From NCBI GenBank assembly GCA_029931535.1, contig JAQPZY010001297.1, positions 1,736,001-1,800,000 of the forward strand: DNA of 64,000 nt, in the 5' to 3' direction. This document shows, piece after piece, positions 1 to 64,000 of the stretch; within the stretch, counting starts at the first letter, position 1; every line of letters starts with the position of its first letter. The notes beneath the pieces are model-generated. The model saw only the letters and a list, made by a program, of their open reading frames with translations. It ran no database searches and was not told the DNA's origin. Origin of the DNA: Margaritifera margaritifera. Lineage: Eukaryota; Mollusca; Bivalvia; Unionida; Margaritiferidae. The translations under genes were made by a program, and so were the position numbers.

Positions 1-3000
1 GATGTATAGAAGTTGCAGTGTTTGGTGAGATTATTTACATACAAGACTGCAGTTGTTAATTTTTAACTTTTTTTTTCCTCAACAAGTACTATTTGTAAGG
101 TGAACTGAAGAATAGCTCGTATCATCAAGGGTTGCAGCTGATCCTCTTGTTGTTTTGCACAAAAGTGCTTCATAATTATCTGTATATTATAAAGACTTGA
201 AGATGCATCTACAATGTAGGTAATTTCTAGCTGGAAAATGATCCTACATGTATTTTCCCCTTTTCCTTTTCCTTCAAGAAAATGTATAATCTATAATAAG
301 GTTTATTGTGAAGTCCTTCCATCTTAGCAAGTTTGTTTATTTTCCTTGCAGACGTATGCCAGCAAGCACAAAATTAATGATCTTACAAAGAATTAGATTT
401 TAACAAAGAAATCAGGTCCAGGATTAATAATACAGCATGTATACAGGGCTCTCTACCGAGTTTCAGGAAGAGTCATGGACTCGTCACTTGTGGAACTTGG
501 GAGTCCCTGGCATATTGTTTTTGAGTCACTGGCATAAACTCAGTACCTCACTTTCAAAAGTTTAGAAAGGAAAGTACAAATTTGATTACATATCTGGATT
601 GAATTCCCAGCCTCGTAAGTTCACATTGGAGAGAAACTATTTTTCAGTAATTGTCCCAAGAACTTTATATCATTCTGCACTCTACCATCTGCAAACTAGT
701 TTTTCAAACAAGTTAATTTCTTTACTTTTTAATGTTCTTTGACTTAACAAATGTAGGTATGGCATTGAAGTATTCATGTATAGGACACTCCTCCATTATT
801 CTGATTTATTTATTCACTGTTTCATAGTATGGAACCATGCTGCTTTGCAGTCATCATTTTTCGCACCAATTTCTCTAGTTTTCTCAACAGCATAGAGAAT
901 TGTCTGCCTTTTTTGCACATCATGCCAACCCTCAACAACAATTAAATGATCTAGGTTAAATTTTGACAGCTAAAGGCTGATAGCTGCATGTTACATACCT
1001 GTCAAGTCTTTGCATTGCATGTGAGATGTGCATTTTGTATAGAAATCACACTCACATGCACATCCTGAATTTTCTCACGCATTATTAAAAAATGTTTTTG
1101 GACATGTGTTTTAAACATGTTAAATCTTAGAACTACAGTATTATTTTTAGCTCTACTGGTCATACTGCAGAGCTTATTAGATGGTCTGTTGTCTGTCATC
1201 CATCCGTCCATTAGCGCAAGTTTGTTATCATTACTCCAAAGAAACTACTTGGATGATTGCCTTGACTCTTTACACACACATTCATCGCATGGTCTAGTTG
1301 GACTTTAATGAAAATAGTGCTGCTTGGACATCTTGAAAATCTTATCACTACTACTCCTGAATGGATAGTCAAATCAGCATGGGGTTTTCACTAAAAGACT
1401 TCTTATGATGTCTAGTTGGTCCTAAATGAAAATAGTGCCAATGTGATGTCCAATATGGCCACCATGGTGGTCATCTTGAAAATCTTCTTATCGCTACTCA
1501 TGTCTACATGGATGGTCATATCAACATAGAATTTTCACTAAAAGACTTTATATGATGCCTAGTTGGTCTAAAATAAAAATAGTGCCAATATGACTTCCAA
1601 TATGGCCACCATGGCAACCATCTTGTTATCGCTACTCCTACTACATGGATGATCATATCAACATGGGGTTTTCACTAAATGATTTCTTGTGATGTCTAGT
1701 TGATAATAAATGAAAACGATGCAGATCTGACATACAATATGGCTGCCATGACAGCCATCTTGACAAGATTGACATTGCTACTGCTCCTGAATTGATGGTC
1801 ATATCAACATGGGGTTTTCACTAAAAGATCTTTTATGATGTCTAGCTGGTTGTAAATAAAAATGGTGCTGATCTGACGTCCAATATGGCCACCATGTCAG
1901 CTATGTTAAAAATCTTGTTATCACAACTTGACTTTAACAGAAAGTCATATTGACATGGGGTTTTCACCAGAAGACTTCTTATGATGTCCAGTTGGTCTTA
2001 AATGAAAATGGTGCCAATATGGCCACCACAGCAGCCATCTTGAAAATCTTGTTATTGCTACCCCTCCTGAATGGAAAGAAACATCTTGAAAATATTGTTA
2101 CCTCTACTGGTCTCCAAATGGATCGCTATATCAGCATGGTGTTTTTACCAGTATACATATTATGATACCAAGTTGGTCCTAAATTAAAATGGTACCAGTC
2201 ATGCATCCAATATGGGTGCCATGACTGTCTTAAAAATCTTGTCACTACTCCCATGAATGAATGATCATTATAATATGGGGTTTTCACCAAGTCCTGAAAA
2301 TGGTGCCAGTTGTATATCTAGTATGGCTGCCAAGATGACCATCTTAAAAATCTTGTCACTACTACTCCTGAATGGATGATCAGTATGACAAGGGGTTTTA
2401 CCAAAAGAATTCTAATGTCTACTTTGTCCTAAATGAAAATGGTGCCAAGCTGACATCCAATACATGTACCGTAGCAGCTAATTTGAAAATCATGTTATTG
2501 CTAAAGAATATCAGAGATAGTTTCAACATTCGACAGTTAAAAGGAAAAAATGGTCTTATTTTGAATTCCTGGAAAATCTTTTTGCCCAGTAGAACGTTGG
2601 TTCCTTTGATGGACTCTTGTTTTACATGTGTTTTCAAGATATTTACTGTAAATTTTAGGTTTAGAAACAACAATTGATGTGAAATAACGTTAAAAAACAA
2701 GCTAGGAGAAGTATTAAATTGGTGTTTGTAACTATAATGCGTTGGCTTCAAAGGGGTCTTCTTCCCACTGACAACCCACACAAGGGCTTTGCCACCGGTC
2801 CCCGACCAGGGAGCTGCCACCTCCTGGACCCCCATCTCATTCCTGACACTTGGGGACCCTTGACACCTCTGAAGTGACCATTTCTGTTTTGATTTCCAGC
2901 AGTTTTACACCAATCACAAATTGCTTTGAATGTACCATCTGATTCCATTTGTTTTAAACCATGAGAACTGCTTCTGCCACTCCTGTCTCTAAGTGCTCAC

Positions 3001-4198
3001 ATTCATAGTTCTGCTGCCATTTTTGATCAGCATTCTTCACCATAGTTGAGATGGAGTCAGCATTAAAATATACATTCCGAGTTAGAGTTCTCTTTGTTGG
3101 CTTCACTTGTGCTCTAACTTTCGTATATTTTTTGCCTTTTATTAGCATTAGTGTCATTTTCATCATAAGTCTGTTTCCTGAAAAATGAAAACATTTTTCT
3201 GACTCATTTTTACGAGTCCAAGTATTTATCTGCACTCTTTTAAAAAGTGTCTACTGATACTGTAGTGCCCTAGCCTAAATCACACATACTGAAGTAGCAG
3301 TTATTATTATTATGGCATATTAATGATTGGACAGTATTATCCTGCTCAAACTCAAGAAAGTTTTGATTACTTTTCATGATTTATATGTTTATCATCAATT
3401 TAAACACAGTTAAAACAAAGGGCATTGTTTATTTGCAGAACAATCGCAGGTGCTTACATACACATTCAATATAACATCGGTTTCTTTGATGTCGGCACAT
3501 CAGAGAAGGATTAACTTAACGAGTCACCGGCTTAATGCCTGTTTACCTAAGTCTAGCCATTAGCTATTCCACAGGTTGGCCATGGCTGACCATAAATATA
3601 AAAAGGGGAGCATCACAGGGGAATTGAGGCACGTCATGGGGATACGTTACTTGGAGAAAAGGTGCATCCTCTGAGAATTTCACGTGTTTTTAATGTGGAA
3701 GCTCTGGTTCCTGAGAGCCTTCTGTATAATGACTGAAACAAATAGGTTGACAGACACATTTTTTATATTTAAGGAGTTTAGAAAGATCATACACCATTTA
3801 CCAAGTACAAGAATTTGCTGGAGTACAAGGAATGAAATTGAGCGAGAGGGGTTTAGGGTCTTTCTTAATTGTCAGTGCTGTGGCAAATGTTTGCACACAG
3901 AAAACCGTGTGTGATAACTCGATAATTTCATTTGTTAAAAAACAAATCAACAAAATGGAGCTGTTTTAGTCTTGGAAAAACCTGTTTTCAAGCAGCTTGC
4001 AGCTTTGATGTATACTTTTAAAAAAAAAGTGAACACATCAGCCAGCATGAAACAGCCTACTTGGATAAGAATACTGATTTTCTATTATATAGGTGTGTTT
4101 CTGACGTTATAAGCATCTGGATGATGCTTATGATGATGGTGATGTTTGTTGTTATTATAATTACTATTATTACCTTGATTTTTTTAATTTATTAGCAG
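1..4198 (+). other. Intron (or 5' non-coding sequence) upstream of the first visible exon
   Basis: No exon was recognised here. A tandem-repeat element fills 1143-2625. 2700-3240 has open minus-strand frames (for example 2954-3235, 93 codons) with no family I recognise, possibly transposon debris. The initiator exon of the ATPase gene must lie upstream of base 1, so this is most likely intron sequence up to the acceptor at 4198. Confidence 0.6.
1143..2625 (+). repeat. 145-bp-unit dispersed element, copy 1
   Basis: Starts at 'tttttagctctactggtcat' and ends at a 'gttcctttgatggactcttgttt' sequence. Between them are about ten tandem units of 137-147 bp (unit starts near 1361, 1508, 1645, 1791 and 1937). 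Unit consensus: atggatggtcatatcaacat, ggggttttcactaaaagact, tcttatgatgtctagttggt, cctaaatgaaaatggtgcc, then a 'ccaatatggccaccatggca / gccatcttgaaaatcttgtt' segment. It is not coding; frames break in every unit. Confidence 0.85.
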
Positions 4199-57380
<53,182 letters not shown>

Positions 57381-57420
57381 GTAAGTATATGGAATCTGTA
57401 CCTATGACTTAAGAGGGTAC

Positions 57421-58211
57421 CAGACCTGCCAATCCTTACGACTTGACTGGAAGTCTTACGGAAATGACCCTTAAATTAAGGACTTGTGGGATAATAGCAC
57501 AGATTTAAAAAATGCAACTGTTGCAGTCAAATCCAGAAACCGTCTTGTCAGTGCTTGATCCTGAACCGGGTTTCATAATGGATTAAGTGGAGATGAGCAG
57601 ATAACAAGTCTAACTTTTACAGTAGTACCTCAGATGCATTAAACTGCCTGTATTTTTCATGCAAAATGCCTGCATGATCAAGCTAGTACTCTTAGCGTTT
57701 TCTAGAAATGGCGTCCAATGAACAAAAACTTGTAAATAGTTTTAACAGTTGGCATAGAAGTATGAAAAGAAATATTCAGATTTTTGGGAAAAAGCAGGAA
57801 AGGCAACAATTACATTTATTGGACATCATGTCGTGTTGATTTGAGTATGTCTCGTGGCGGGAGAGATGGCTGCTGTTGCCACTTGAAATTGATAAAAACA
57901 AAACAAATCAAACCCAAAGATTGCATCAAGTTGAGAGATCTAGCAAGAAGCTTTGATGGGATTAAGAACTGCAGTTTCTTAAACTGTACTGGAGGTAATT
58001 GAGGTCTAAGAAAACTTTACAAACGTTTTTAGTCAAGCATAATGTTTGCCTTTGCTGCATTAGTCTCAGATCACACTTTTTAGATGCATGTTTCCCTGTC
58101 GACAATAGAAGTACATGAAATTTCATTACATCTTACTGAAAATTGGTCTAACTTACGGAAAAATTTTGACTGCCTTACTGTGACTAAGGTCCTGCTAGGT
58201 TGGCGGGTCTG
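57421..58211. mobile_element. Inverted-repeat element, ends CAGACCTGCCAATCC
   Basis: Left CAGACCTGCCAATCC and right ggttggcgggtctg are imperfect inverted repeats, 791 bp apart and clearly the same end family as 49503-50258. Flanks are gggtac and gagtac, possibly a decayed target duplication. It starts 41 bp after exon 16. Confidence 0.6.
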
Positions 58212-58370
58212 GAGTACATATTCTGTACTTAAGTTTGAGCTTCAGACTTTGTGTCGACGAATCATAGAAGAGTGTAAACTTGAATCAGACGAGCTCAGAT
58301 TCAATTTGTTATCCATTCCAGAATATTGTCATTTATCCATATTGTTCTATTGTACATCAGTATAATCTAA

Positions 58371-58870
58371 CAGGGTAGAGAGTCGTAAGTCATTCCAAGC
58401 AAGAGAAATGCAAGATATACAGCATTAAATTATAATTATAAATTGACACGTATATACCAAACAGAAGGGAAAATGCCTATCCTTGGATTACATTCGTATG
58501 TTAGGATATATGATTATATGAAAGAAACTTGTATATGGTTACACCAATATAATCAGGTTAGAGAGTTATAAATCATTTTAAGCAGGAATCGAACTCGTGC
58601 CATGAGTAATGGCAACTATTGCATAATTCACTTGCACCAGTGCCCAAACCCACGCAGCATTGTATTCATCCCCCCAAAAGGATTGAACAAGGTCAAAATG
58701 AGGACATGAGGTGCACAAGAACTTGCCTGCTAGGCAAACAGAATTTAACACTTAGTTGCATAAACCCACCAGATTTCTGTTGAGAAATTCAAGGTATATA
58801 ACATTAAATCATAATTATAAATTGACACATATATACCAAACAGGGAGGAAAGCACTTATCCCTGGGGCCC
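58371..58870 (+). repeat. Duplicated ~110-bp block, second copy interrupted
   Basis: Copy 1 (58371-58480): gggtagagagtcgtaagtca ... attaaattataattataaat ... tataccaaacag. Copy 2 is 58552-58584 plus 58785-58870 with the same order, and 58585-58784 is inserted between its halves. Confidence 0.75.
58585..58645 (-). mobile_element. tRNA-like SINE head, minus strand, decayed
   Basis: On the minus strand box A TGGTGCAAGTG (58639-58629) and a box B GTTCGATTCC (58594-58585) are present at the spacing found in tRNA. The acceptor and T stems no longer pair. It lies within the ~200-bp block that is extra in the second copy of the duplication at 58371-58870. Confidence 0.5.
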
Positions 58871-58979
58871 ACATCATATGGTGTGAGAAGGTTGAAGGTA
58901 AAAACGTGCTCACTAGGCACCCACTGGGTTTCTATTGAGGCATCTCACATTTTATTAGCTTGGGTAAAGTTGCTGCATT

Positions 58980-59300
58980 TAACTCATGACCACACAAGTT
59001 TCTAGTGTGGTTCTTTTGCATACTATACGATATAGAATCATGAAACTTGGTGATGGATCTTGATGAACACTATTTCCTCGTTTCAGTAGTGGGTCAGTAT
59101 CGACCATGTTTTACACTTCACTGATTTTGGTTAAATTTTGTGTTTGATGTTCATTTGTCATACACTGTTAATGCTAGAATCATGAAAATGATGATATGCA
59201 TCTTCGTTACTACCACACTCCTACAACAAAAGAGGTTCATTGTGACAGGTCTTTAATCTTTTACTGGTTTTGCTTAAGTTTTTGCATTTAGATCGTGACC
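58980..59300 (+). repeat. Relative of the ERE-bearing dispersed repeat
   Basis: Shares 'gcatactatacgatatagaa', 'ttttacacttcactgatttt' and 'accacactcctacaacaaaa' with 52005-52260. The half-sites are eroded (gggtcagtatcgaccatg, aggttcattgtgacaggt). Confidence 0.6.
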
Positions 59301-59670
59301 TCGAGCAGATTATTAAGACTGATTTTAAAAAATTAACACAAAACAACATTGTTCTGTTCTTTTTTATTGTTTTATCTTTTATGCCATGTCGCAGTAGATA
59401 GGTAGGTGGGTAGCTAGGTAGGTGGCTTCACAATATGTCAGCAGAGGACTATCTATAAAGTGCCAATTAAAAGTTCAATATTAACATTTTATGAGGAGTT
59501 AAAAGTTTCAGTGAAAATATAATAGATTGCAAAACAAATCTTTAGTTATAAAAGGGGCCAAGATCACTAGTTGGAACTTATTTTCTGCATCACAATGTTT
59601 ACAGTGGCTATAGAAGTCTAGTGAAAGTAAAGCCAAGCTATGTAATCATTGATTACGCTCTAGTTATACA

Positions 59671-59815
59671 AGGAGGCACAGTGGCTTATTGGATAACATT
59701 CTGGACTCTTGACTGAAATGGTGCAGATTCGAATTCTACCACTGAATCGGCCCATGTCAGCTACTGTGGTGTGTCCTTGGGCAAGGCACTTTACTCCAGT
59801 TGCCTTGGCACTAAA
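59671..59815 (+). mobile_element. tRNA-derived SINE (tRNA-Lys-like head)
   Basis: Box A TGGCTTATTGG (59682-59692) and box B GATTCGAATTC (59726-59736) are spaced exactly as in tRNA. The predicted anticodon loop CTCTTGA (59706-59712) resembles tRNA-Lys(CTT). Downstream, 'gtgtgtccttgggcaaggca / cttta' (59769-59793) looks like a conserved central domain shared by many invertebrate SINEs. The 3' limit is not clear. Confidence 0.75.
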
Positions 59816-59994
59816 TAACATGATTTTGATGAGTCATAAAACACCAAACAATACCAATTGTTTTATACAGAGCACAAGATTACCATCACAGAAGAAAATA
59901 CCACTTGACTATAATGTCTGCAAAAGTTGTAACCCTTGTTATTGTTTTCAGAAACTTGAGAATAAGTTTTGAAATTGTTATAAAAGGGACCAAG

Positions 59995-60430
59995 ATCATA
60001 TCAACAACCTAGAAATGCAGGCCGTTTTTCTAACACTACAGGGGTACATCAGCTTCACAGGACACGGCTGTGCTATGTTTGCCACAGAGAACATGTCAGT
60101 CATGGCGTACCTCAGATGTCAAGGAGGCAGTCCCCCTTCTCTTTGCTTGGAAGTCTGGAACCTTCTTCAATGGACAGCTTTGGAGGGGATTATTCCCAGA
60201 GTCTGCCACATTCTGGGCAAGAGAAATATTCTAGCGGACAGCCTGTCCAGGCAGGGACATGCAGTCCTCACAGAAAGTTCACTCCACCAGTCTGTAGCAG
60301 CAAGTCTCTTTTGACTGTTGGGGAGGTCGGCGGTAGACTTGTTTGCACCGATGCTGAACAATGAACTGCCACTGTCTCTTCAGTTGCAGAGAAGAGTGAA
60401 TGGGTGGTGGATGTCTTCAGTATGAAGTGG
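59995..60430 (+). pseudogene. DIRS-like retrotransposon remnant: RNase H region
   Basis: Frame from ~59997 reads HINNLEMQAVFLTLQGY, then ATENMSVMAYLRCQGGSPPS, LCLEVWNLLQW and RVCHILGKRNILADSLSRQG. A shifted frame then gives SAVDLFAPMLNNELPLSLQ. The D/E-N--V-AY---QGG-----LC ... H--G--N-LAD-LSR ... DLFA---N--LP pattern is the RNase H region of DIRS/Ngaro-type elements. Several stops and frameshifts; inactive. Confidence 0.82.
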
Positions 60431-61299
60431 GATTGACTGTACACCTACATCATCATGATAGCCCCTCCCCCACCCCCTTACATGGCATTAAGAGTTGTAG
60501 ATCAGTTATCTCATCAGCCTGTTCATGGATGTCCCCAGGGAGTAGCTGCTGAGAAGGGATCTGCTGTCACAGCACAGTCTTTCCTGCACAACAATCCACT
60601 GATGCTGTCTTCACACCTGGCTCTTATCAAACTATCCAGCAAGACCAGTTTTCAAGCAGAGCTGCAGTCTGCATCACTTAGGCTAGAAGGCATTATACCT
60701 CCAAGGTTTATGATGCCAAATGGAGAGTATTTTGTAATTGGTGCAATGGGGAACTCGTTGATCGGAATGCCGCCTTTGACTGCATTTGCAGAATTTTGTC
60801 TCCTTTTTTTTTGTAGATAAATACAATCTCCAAAATAAGAGCTATAGAGAGCATTACCCAGTACCTTTAGTTTCTCCATGGACTCCACCATAGGGTCAGA
60901 CCCTTATCTTTCAGTACTGATCAAGTAGTGTGAGCTTCAAAGACCAGTGTCTTGTTCTTTATTACCAGGGCGAAACGTTTCATATTTTCTTTTGTCGTCG
61001 GAACAACCCTGAGAACCCTTGAGTGAGGCTTAATTTGAGAACTTTGCTGTAAAGACTGTGAAGTTGATGCTTTTTCTCTGAAAGAGGGTTGCCTACAATT
61101 CAGTGGCAACTTCAATTCAATCTCTCTTTGCCAGTCCAGTTTTCAGGCCAAGAATCTGCTTCCTTTTCATAGCCCCGGCACCAACTAAAATTCCTAGTCT
61201 CAGTTGTATCTGTGCTACGGATGATCAACATTGACTGTGTTGCCTAGTTGGAATTTGATATTTCTATTTGGCAAAATCAAAAGGGAAAAGAAATTGTCG

Positions 61300-61600
61300 C
61301 AAATGTCTCTATCCTGCTTTCAAAATGTATCTCTGAGATGGATTATTCGGTCAAAAGAGCTTAACAAGTTCTCAGTAAGGGAGATCTTTCCTTGATGAGA
61401 ATCAGAGCCCACAAAGTTAGGACTATTGATGCATCTTGGGTCTTCTAGATATTCTCTTCTGAATTATACCATGAAAGCCAATTACTGGCAGTCTAAATCC
61501 ACCTTTTCTTCATTTTAAATTCGTTTGATGTCACAACAGAGCAAAGACACCTCCGCATTGGGCTCGATTGTATCAGCACAAGAAGTTGTCAAACCATCCC
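61300..61600 (+). pseudogene. DIRS-like remnant: tyrosine recombinase C-terminal part
   Basis: 61401 onward reads IRAHKVRTIDASWVF. After a frameshift it continues MKANYWQSKSTFSSF, stop, IRLMSQQSKDTSALG and SIVSAQEVV. This matches the H-x-x-R block and the W----TF--FYLRD active-site block of DIRS-type tyrosine recombinases. At the position expected for the catalytic Tyr there is a TAA stop. It lies ~1 kb after the RNase H part in the expected order. Confidence 0.78.
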
Positions 61601-61722
61601 AATACTGGCAACTGATGGTATTCACTCTGACAGCAAGTTTGGTCATCAGCCTCTCTATGGGCTGGAAAAGTAAGCAAAGTAATAATAGTAGGTATTGTAT
61701 TACAGCTTTTAAAATGTAGTTT

Positions 61723-62147
61723 GCAGTATTTCAGCCAAGATGTGCCCTAGACATTTTTAGAGCGTGAAGAAGTTAACTAAAGGAAGTCCATGAGATTTGT
61801 TGGTTTGCTTTTTTTACGAGACATTACATGCCAATTTACTTGTCATGGAAACCTCTTGTTGAATACTTCCAGCAGTTAAAAAAAAGTATGGGAAGGAAAA
61901 GAGAATCATAAAAACACTAACTGATCTTAGATCCATTTACACCGTGCACATGCTAATGGATGTTGTACCAGCATTTACTCGGTTGAACCTTGTGTTTCAA
62001 AAGTAGAACTTGGATATAGCAGTTGTACCTGCTGGTTTGGAAAGTGTTCTTGAGGTTACCAACAGTGGTAAATCACACTACCAGACAGAACTACTGGAGA
62101 AACTGGTCAAAAAGAGACTAGCACAAGGAAAAGAGATACCCAAGTAA
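61723..62147 (+). pseudogene. hAT transposase fragment with left terminal repeat
   Basis: 'gcagtatttcagccaagatg' at 61723 matches the left end of the 53402-54125 remnant. 61917-62147 is a 77-codon frame with one internal TAG, including LTDLRSIYTVHMLMDVVPAF, TRLNLVFQK and NLDIAVVPAGLESVLEVTNS. The pattern L-FQKE-LD-A resembles the segment preceding the dimerisation domain of ZNF862-type hAT proteins. Assignment is by eye only. Confidence 0.6.
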
Positions 62148-62183
62148 TAATAGCAGGTAAGTATTGCATAATTAAAATTCCAG

Positions 62184-62900
62184 TGGTTTCATTTATTTTT
62201 GTGGGTTTCATTTTTAATTATAAAAAAAAAAAATTGTACTTGAATATGTGGATTTCCCTTTGTCAAAATTTGAATATTTATAGACATTTAATTTTGTGGA
62301 ATAACCTCTACAAATACCCAAAATAATGAAAACAAAAAGAACAAAACTAAGACAGCAACAAAGTATGATCACTTGAATACTACGGCAGGTATGAGCACAA
62401 ATAAAACACCTGCCAAGATGAATCATTTGCACAGAGTGCTCAACACAAAATGGAACCAATGCATCCGTTAACACCAAGCCAGGCAGTTACTGAAGCATAT
62501 CTGTATCATTTCTTGCTTGAACCACTGTCTATACAGTTGGACCATCAGTACATTTCGACAATAATGGCATTAACTTGTTGGCTTAATAAAGATAAAATAC
62601 AAGTTATATGGAAAACGTCGCCATTCCATATGTGAACCAAATGTGACCAGCATCCCCATACTCGATGCAATCAGCAGGCTGTGGCAATTTTGATGTGTAC
62701 AAAACCATTACAGTGAGAAGATGCTAGTAAAACTGAAAGACAATGGACTTGCTCCATTGTTTGTGCCTGCTAGTATATGGACGATCTGCAACTATTAGAC
62801 TTGCCGGTAAACAAATACTGCACAGAACTGAAATCACACTTTCACTGAAATGGAGGATGGGTGATGGAGACCATAAAGGGAAAAGGAAGCTGTACTTGTT
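62184..62900 (+). pseudogene. Second copy of the same pogo-like element, + strand, frameshifted
   Basis: 62184-62470 matches the reverse complement of the right part of the 25214-26871 element (cattta-tttttgtggg, cctctacaaatacccaaaat, atgagcacaaataaaacacc). 62660-62900 matches its transposase DNA (atcagcaggctgtggcaatt, gaagatgctagtaaaactga, tttgtgcctgctagtatat). Reading frame is broken by small indels. The outer left end with TA was not found. Confidence 0.78.
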
Positions 62901-64000
62901 GAAGATCAATGCATCTTGCTAGTGAACTTGAGACATTAAAACATAAGCTGATTTATGCTAAAAGTCTAATCGTGGCTTGTGAGGAAACATTGGAGAGATC
63001 AAATCTAATTATCTGTGGCTTAGAGAAAGCTGGACTTGTGCAATTATGCAATTTTGGGATTATTTTCTTGACAAACCTTTGTGTATACCAGAAAATGTTG
63101 TCGACGCTGTATTTATTCAGTGTTTTTGTCAGAAAATCAGTGAAGTGTGTGCTATAGTACTGTTCTGTAATTAGTATATATACATAGTGTTTAATTAGTA
63201 CTTGTGCTGGAAGCAATATTTCTATTTTACAGTCTTGTTGTTTCTTTGGATTAAAAATGTGTGGATAAAATTAGATGTTCTTTCAGGACGATTTAAAGTT
63301 TAAATGGAAAGTTTACTTCCTGTAATTAGAAGTATAAATATTTCCATTTATATATGCCTTGTATAGATTGTTAATAATTTCAGATGGATCATGACTGGTT
63401 AAATTTTAAATCAGAGAATTGCAGAGAATAAAAGTGCAATTATTTCATACAAGTAATTTTGATAGCAGTTTCACCAGAATGACAGAACAATGTAAACTAA
63501 GCGAAATTCTTTGCAGATCATTTAGTTGTTCCTTCATATTCATTATAACTTGTACTTGAATACATTAGACTCCTTGTTTTCTCTCCATCCTGAATGATTC
63601 ACAGCACATCAAATTGGGCAGCAAGTGAAACCGACATTTATCTGATACTGTATGCAAGCATGTGAACTGGAGGACGATAAAATGCTTTATAATCCTTAAA
63701 AGATATGTACTCTATTGTGTATTCTTCTGTACGGTCTTGTATATCTCTTTCAGATGTAGATAAAGTATGGAATCTTTCAAACAATCTTTGATGTCTGACT
63801 GTCCATGTCTCCTGACAAATTCTTAAACCACAGGGTTGAAATTCATTATACATTTTAGTTGTCTTGTCCTTATGCTAACCATGTACAAGTAGGATATTAC
63901 TTGCATCATCCTCTCACGGATTCCTAAACTGTGTATGTAGTCAAAGAAGGACACAAATTATATGTACTTGATTTGGTTTCTGACCCACGGGTCATTTTGT

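Larger units (their letters stand above)
57381..64000 (+). other. Incomplete last visible intron, transposon graveyard
   Basis: 6.6 kb without any ATPase exon. Contents in order: inverted-repeat element (57421-58211), duplicated block with a tRNA-like head (58371-58870), ERE-like dispersed repeat relic (58980-59300), SINE (59671-59815), DIRS-like remnant (59995-61600), hAT fragment (61723-62147) and pogo-like fragment on the + strand (62184-62900). Nothing is recognised in 62910-64000. Confidence 0.75.

Noticed and set aside
2954..3235. 93-codon minus-strand open frame
   Set aside because: Looks somewhat protein-like but matches no family I can name; reported only as unassigned sequence.
57784..58365. 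Two moderately long plus-strand frames after exon 16 as the missing C-terminal exon
   Set aside because: They contain none of the pump's C-terminal motifs and fall inside an inverted-repeat element.
59671..59745. Functional tRNA-Lys gene
   Set aside because: Boxes and spacing fit, but stems are poorly paired and it is followed by a SINE-type central domain.
60455..60820. 121-codon plus-strand frame as a gene
   Set aside because: Lies between the RNase H and recombinase parts of a decayed DIRS-like element; treated as part of that remnant.

Overview
This is an intron-rich stretch of animal nuclear DNA. It carries most of one gene, the catalytic alpha subunit of Na+/K+-ATPase (sodium pump, P2C-type P-type ATPase), on the + strand. 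Sixteen coding exons lie between 4199 and 57380. All have GT-AG borders and compatible phases, and joined they give 2,843 nt, or 947 complete codons plus two bases. The product runs from the lysine-rich N-terminal tail to just after TM8. The start codon is upstream of base 1. The last ~80 residues (TM9, TM10 and C-terminus) must lie beyond base 64000, because nothing after 57380 encodes them. All catalytic and ion-binding motifs that fall in the window are intact, so this looks like a functional gene.

The host is an invertebrate animal. The AT-rich introns of up to 10.5 kb, the DIRS-type retroelement remnant and the style of the dispersed repeats suggest a lophotrochozoan, probably a mollusc. 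That placement is inference and was not tested.

Exons make up only ~4.4% of the window. The introns hold a dense and layered repeat landscape. (1) Nine copies, all on the + strand, of an element built from ~145-bp tandem units, with a palindrome near each end. (2) Four arrays of a ~125-bp unit rich in nuclear-receptor half-sites (AGGTCA, TCAAGGTCA). (3) Five TA-flanked, CAG/CTG-ended inverted-repeat DNA transposons of pogo/Tigger type (11505-11807, 12573-15879, 16913-17089, 25214-26871, 35346-36464). One retains a DDE transposase fragment, and one has its empty site preserved in a neighbouring tandem duplicate. (4) Several decayed hAT transposase pieces. (5) A broken DIRS-like retrotransposon (RNase H plus tyrosine recombinase) at ~60.0-61.6 kb. 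(6) Two tRNA-headed SINE-like sequences. (7) A 24-bp minisatellite, a 180-bp TA array next to exon 7, and smaller tandem repeats.

Layout: 1-4198 upstream intron; 4199-16702 N-tail, TM1-TM2 and start of the A domain (exons 1-4); 20744-22184 rest of the A domain and TM3-TM4 (exons 5-6); 28313-28511 phosphorylation site (exon 7); 39041-40258 nucleotide-binding domain (exons 8-9); 44022-48173 end of the N domain and the P-domain core (exons 10-13); 52589-57380 TM5-TM8 (exons 14-16); 57381-64000 a final, incomplete intron full of transposon debris. No other host protein gene, rRNA or functional tRNA gene was found.
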